Positions 36,353 to 39,344 of a stretch of 39,344 nt of DNA are shown one piece after another. Under the pieces are notes generated by a model. The model saw only the letters and a list, made by a program, of their open reading frames with translations. It made no database searches and was not told where the DNA came from. How positions within the stretch are numbered: the stretch's first letter is position 1; each line of letters opens with the position of its first letter. A program made the translations under genes and the position numbers. The DNA is from Candidatus Krumholzibacteriia bacterium (lineage in GTDB: Bacteria > Krumholzibacteriota > Krumholzibacteriia > LZORAL124-64-63), in the NCBI GenBank assembly GCA_024763215.1, contig JANTFX010000017.1, forward strand, positions 1 to 39,344, given 5' to 3'.

Positions 36353-37279
36353 CTACACCGGCACGACCACATCCGGAGCCTGCTGCTCGGCAGGGGAAAC
36401 CGCCGCCTCCGGGGCCTGCTCCGGGGCGTCCGTTACCACCGGTTCCACGGGGATCCCCATGGTGGCCATCTCCACCGCCTCGGTCAGGGAATTGACCACC
36501 TGCTCGGTGGCTTCATCGGTCAGCTCCGCCGCGGGCAGATCCTGCTCCTGGCCGGCGCCGGTGGTCAGGGGGGCGTAATCCCGCCACTGATCCTGAACGC
36601 CCGTATCCGCCGTGGAAGCCGTGGGCGCGGGAGCCGGTGCGCTGGGCGCGGTGGCCGCAGTGGGCACGGTGGCCGCCTCGGCAGCCGGTGCGGGGACGGT
36701 CTCCACCCCAGGGGCCGCCGTCGGGTACGAGGTCGCCACCGGAGGCGCCGCCGTCATGCCCTGGGTGGACGATCCCACATCGCCGGCCAGGAAATCCGTG
36801 TTCTCGGTCAGCCGACGGTCCTGGGCGGTGAAATCCTGCTCATGGGAGTCGACGAACTGGATCTGAGCCTGGGCCAGGGAGCGGAAACGGGCCAGATAGG
36901 TCTCCTTTTCCCGGCGGAGGTCCATCATTTCCCGCCGCAGCTGTTCGGTGCCCACGCGGGCCTCGGACATGATCTCCCGGGCCTGTTGCTTGGCCTGCTC
37001 GACGATGAGCCGGCCCTCCTCGGCCGCGTTCGCCTTGGTGTCGGCCATGACCTTCTGGGCGGTCATGAGCGTATCGCGCAAGGTGCCCTCCAGCTTGGTG
37101 TACTCGCTCAGCTTCTCCTCCTGCTTGGCGATCGTTTCCCGCAGGTTCTTGTTGTCCACCAGGACCATTTCGTATTCCTCGGACAGGGTGGTCAGGAACC
37201 CCCTGACCTCGTCGCTGTCATAGCCGCGCACGGCCTTGCGGAATTCCTGTTTACGCACATCCAACGGGGTGATTCTCAT
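36353..37279 (-). CDS. divIVA: DivIVA-domain protein
   Basis: A 308-residue protein. Residues about 1-145 form the DivIVA coiled-coil domain starting with ITPLDVRKQEFRKAVRGYDSDEVRGFL, which includes the membrane/curvature-sensing N-terminal segment. The rest is a long Pro/Ala/Thr-rich, probably disordered tail ending with acidic-hydrophobic stretches. DivIVA proteins localise to curved membrane at poles or septa and recruit partners in growth or division. The ATG has GAGGAG upstream. YggT upstream is a usual neighbour. Confidence 0.93.
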   Translation of the reverse strand: MRITPLDVRKQEFRKAVRGYDSDEVRGFLTTLSEEYEMVLVDNKNLRETIAKQEEKLSEYTKLEGTLRDTLMTAQKVMADTKANAAEEGRLIVEQAKQQAREIMSEARVGTEQLRREMMDLRREKETYLARFRSLAQAQIQFVDSHEQDFTAQDRRLTENTDFLAGDVGSSTQGMTAAPPVATSYPTAAPGVETVPAPAAEAATVPTAATAPSAPAPAPTASTADTGVQDQWRDYAPLTTGAGQEQDLPAAELTDEATEQVVNSLTEAVEMATMGIPVEPVVTDAPEQAPEAAVSPAEQQAPDVVVPV

Positions 37280-37345
37280 GGGGGTCTCCTCGGGACCGCA
37301 CCGGTGGCGCCAGGCCCCGGGCAGGATAATGATTCGTGTCCGGGG

Positions 37346-37588
37346 TCAAACCCGGGCAATCAGATTCATCAGGAGACGGATCAAGAGCCATGCCAGAAGC
37401 GGGGAAAGGTCGATCCCCGGCAGGGGAGAGAGGATGCGCAGGGGCCGCAGAACCGGCTCGGTGAGCCGGATGACCCAATAAACGATCTCATTGCGGGAAC
37501 CGGGGCTGATCCAGCTGATGATGACCCTGGCGATGATCAGCCAGGAATACACCTGCAGAAGCGCCAGTGCGAGCCGGGCTATGGCCAT
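37346..37588 (-). CDS. yggT: YggT-family membrane protein
   Basis: An 80-residue YggT protein with two transmembrane helices (about 5-25 and about 60-79) flanking the RVIISWISPGSRNEI and RLTEPVLRPLRILSPLPGIDLSPL segments diagnostic for the family. Function is linked to osmotic or division phenotypes in some bacteria but is not firmly known. GGAGG lies seven bases before the ATG. It is in the yggS-yggT-divIVA order conserved in many bacteria. Confidence 0.94.
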   Translation of the reverse strand: MAIARLALALLQVYSWLIIARVIISWISPGSRNEIVYWVIRLTEPVLRPLRILSPLPGIDLSPLLAWLLIRLLMNLIARV

Positions 37589-37660
37589 ATCTCGACCTCC
37601 ATGCCACGATTTTGGACGGCGGCGGGCCCGGCGATCCAGACGGGGCCCATGGACCGGATT

Positions 37661-38380
37661 TCAGCCGCGCGGGCCGAAGATCGCCGTCCCGATGCGGACC
37701 AGGGTGGAGCCCTCGGCGATGGCGGCCTCGAAATCACCGCTCATGCCCATGCTCAAGACCGGTAGCTCCAGGCCCGTGCCTGCACGGGCCTGCTCGTTGA
37801 GCTCGCGCAGCAGGGCGAAGGAGCGGCGTTGCCCGACCTCGTCGTCGCCGAAGCTGGCCATGCCCATCATCCCCTGGAGGGACAGGCCCGGCAGGGCGGC
37901 CAGATCGGCGGCCAGGGCCACGGCATCCTGCGGGGCCACCCCGTTTTTCTGGGGCTCGCCGGAGATGTTGACCTCCAGCAGAACGGCCTCCCGGTGCTGC
38001 CGGACCACCGCCAGGTCCGACAGGCGCCGCCCCAGTTCCAGGGAATCCACCCCGTGCAGCAGGGCGAACCGGCCGCCCGCCTTGCGGGCCTTGTTGCGCT
38101 GCAGATGGCCGATGAAATGCCAGCGCACCTGCCCCGCGTCGAGCCCGAGCCGTTCCAGCAGGTCCGGCAAGGCGTCCATGCGCTGCAGGGCGTCCTGGAT
38201 ACGGTTTTCACCCAGATCCCATTGTCCGGCCGCACAGGCCTCGGCCACCAGGGGAAGCGCGATGCGCTTGGAAACGGCCACCAACCGGACATCCTGCGGC
38301 TGCCGGCCCGCCTTGGCGCAGGCCGCGGCGATCCGTTGGCGCACCTGTTCCAACCTGACGGCCACCCCGGATCCGGCCAT
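37661..38380 (-). CDS. yggS: PLP homeostasis protein YggS/PROSC
   Basis: A 239-residue alanine racemase-like TIM barrel that binds pyridoxal phosphate and keeps B6 pools balanced. The PLP lysine is about residue 38 in LVAVSKRI; GENRIQDA, WHFIGHLQRNK, VNISGEPQKNGV and the end LSMGMSGDFEAAIAEGSTLVRIGTAIFG are all typical. GGAGG lies six bases upstream of the ATG. It is upstream of yggT. Confidence 0.96.
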   Translation of the reverse strand: MAGSGVAVRLEQVRQRIAAACAKAGRQPQDVRLVAVSKRIALPLVAEACAAGQWDLGENRIQDALQRMDALPDLLERLGLDAGQVRWHFIGHLQRNKARKAGGRFALLHGVDSLELGRRLSDLAVVRQHREAVLLEVNISGEPQKNGVAPQDAVALAADLAALPGLSLQGMMGMASFGDDEVGQRRSFALLRELNEQARAGTGLELPVLSMGMSGDFEAAIAEGSTLVRIGTAIFGPRG

Positions 38381-38384
38381 CTTG

Positions 38385-39092
38385 CTACCTCCAGTGCAGC
38401 AGCAGCGTCCCCGGATCCAACTCCAGGTGCACGTGGGGCAGATCGGTGCTGCCGTGCTCCTTGACGATCTTGACCCGCACGTGGTCCCCCTCGGGGCACA
38501 GGTTCACCATCACATCCACCAGCTCGTCATGCCGGGCCACCTTCAAGGGCACGCCGCGCTCGTCCGACTTCTGGTTTTCCCGATGGGTGTTGGTGCTGGT
38601 CCAGATCTCGGCTCCCCATTCGGCCCCCAGCCGGTGCAGCCCTTCCAGTTCCCAGGCCTCGGTGCTCTCGAAACGGGGCGTGCCGTCCATGACCACCATG
38701 TCGGGAGTGAACGCCGTCGCCTCCTTGAGGAAGGCCACCGACTGCTCCAGCTTCTCCAGCGAGAACAGGTCCCGGTTGTACACCAGGATGTGCCGGTTGC
38801 GCTCCATCCGCAGCTGCTTCTCCAGCACCTGCTCCAGCCCCAGGCTGGAAGCCATGGCGTTGAAGACCTGTTCGAAGAAACTGCTGATGTGCTCGACGCT
38901 CTCCTTGGTGGAGATGTAGAGCACCTTGCGGCCCTGCAGAAGCTGGTCCACGGCCAGCCCGATCAGGAACCCCGTCTTGCCGACCCCGGGCCGCGAGAGG
39001 ACGACGCCCAGGTTGCCCGGGCCGAGACCGCCGCCGATGGCGCGTTCGAAAATGCGCACCGGACTCTTCTGGATCATGCTTTTCTCAGGCAT
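38385..39092 (-). CDS. RecA-superfamily P-loop ATPase of unknown role
   Basis: A 235-residue protein with a RecA/RadA/KaiC-like core. Walker A is SRPGVGKT (about 33-40), the Walker B-like strand is DMVVMDGT, and further motifs include LYISTKESVEHI. It lacks the zinc finger of RadA and the RecA C-terminal domain, and I cannot link it to a named family. The ATG at 39092 has GAGG seven bases upstream; a GTG four codons earlier lacks one. It lies four bases upstream of yggS and 57 bases downstream of fusA, inside a growth/division gene string. Confidence 0.75.
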   Translation of the reverse strand: MPEKSMIQKSPVRIFERAIGGGLGPGNLGVVLSRPGVGKTGFLIGLAVDQLLQGRKVLYISTKESVEHISSFFEQVFNAMASSLGLEQVLEKQLRMERNRHILVYNRDLFSLEKLEQSVAFLKEATAFTPDMVVMDGTPRFESTEAWELEGLHRLGAEWGAEIWTSTNTHRENQKSDERGVPLKVARHDELVDVMVNLCPEGDHVRVKIVKEHGSTDLPHVHLELDPGTLLLHWR

Positions 39093-39149
39093 GGTTTTCC
39101 TCACTGCTGCTGGTGTAACACCCTGCCACGGGCCGGTGCCCGTGCGCGG

Positions 39150-39344
39150 TCAATGTCCCTCGGCGCGCCGCGTCTGGTAGGCCTGGACCAGTTCCTCGGC
39201 CACCTCGGCCGGAGCCGGGGCGTAGCGCGCGAATTCCATGGTGAACTCCGCCTTTCCGGCCGTCGCCGAGCGCAAAACGGTGGCGTAGCCGAACATCTCG
39301 GCAAGCGGCACGTTGGCGTCCACACGGATGAAACCCTCGTCCTC
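39150..39344 (-). CDS. fusA: Elongation factor G, C-terminal end
   Basis: The last 64 residues of EF-G domain [20 protein letters not shown], then the [12 protein letters not shown] segment, ending in RRAEGH and a TGA. EF-G is the GTPase that moves tRNAs and mRNA through the ribosome. The rest lies beyond the right edge, so whether this is the housekeeping FusA or a second EF-G paralog cannot be judged. Confidence 0.92.
   Translation of the reverse strand, partial: EDEGFIRVDANVPLAEMFGYATVLRSATAGKAEFTMEFARYAPAPAEVAEELVQAYQTRRAEGH

Overview
The window is chromosomal DNA of high GC content from a diderm (Gram-negative-type) bacterium. Lipid A-core genes (a heptosyltransferase-like GT9 enzyme, Kdo transferase), lipoprotein signal peptides, a C25 (gingipain/PorU-like) peptidase with a type IX-style C-terminal domain, a dockerin-type exported protein, a TSP3-repeat outer-membrane-type protein and an IleRS with a variant HIGH motif occur together. 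This mix suggests an uncultured lineage of, or near, the FCB superphylum (Krumholzibacteriota/Eisenbacteria-like). That placement is inference from gene content. There is no phage, insertion sequence, plasmid or CRISPR signature; the window looks like core genome interspersed with lineage-specific surface proteins.

Layout. 1-770: start of a phosphohexomutase gene and a Phe-Thr tRNA operon with its own promoter and terminator. 766-5529: response regulator, soluble histidine kinase and a UvrA-family protein, all on the minus strand. 5578-6381: mazG (+). 6399-10535: a tightly overlapping minus-strand operon (two CNNM/CBS membrane proteins, a DUF1844 protein, a TSP3-repeat exported protein). 10711-14041: plus-strand envelope cluster (GT9 glycosyltransferase, Kdo transferase, radical SAM/SPASM protein). 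14042-15384: queC-queE for 7-deazaguanine (queuosine precursor) synthesis. 15442-18491: two convergent lipoprotein genes, one an M49 (DPP III-like) metallopeptidase. 18647-18724: tRNA-Asp.

18804-27292 is the accessory, surface-oriented part: a SpoIID-like lipoprotein, a 1460-residue C25 peptidase, two paralogous small exported proteins of a family I do not recognise, and a dockerin-type protein. These genes have consensus-like promoters, strong terminators and a hairpin-rich spacer. 27563-36191 is a long minus-strand gene string (PNP, IleRS, DksA-like protein, LspA, RluD, STAS protein, RsbW-like kinase, RuvX, MltG, a small membrane protein, tRNA-Val), with most junctions overlapping or very short. 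36353-39344 carries DivIVA, YggT, YggS, a RecA-like ATPase and the end of EF-G.

The best candidates for something undescribed are the tandem exported family at 24843-26419 with its neighbours, the inverted-repeat cluster at 26473-26640, and the RecA-fold ATPase at 38385-39092. I see no clear multi-gene defence or mobile system.
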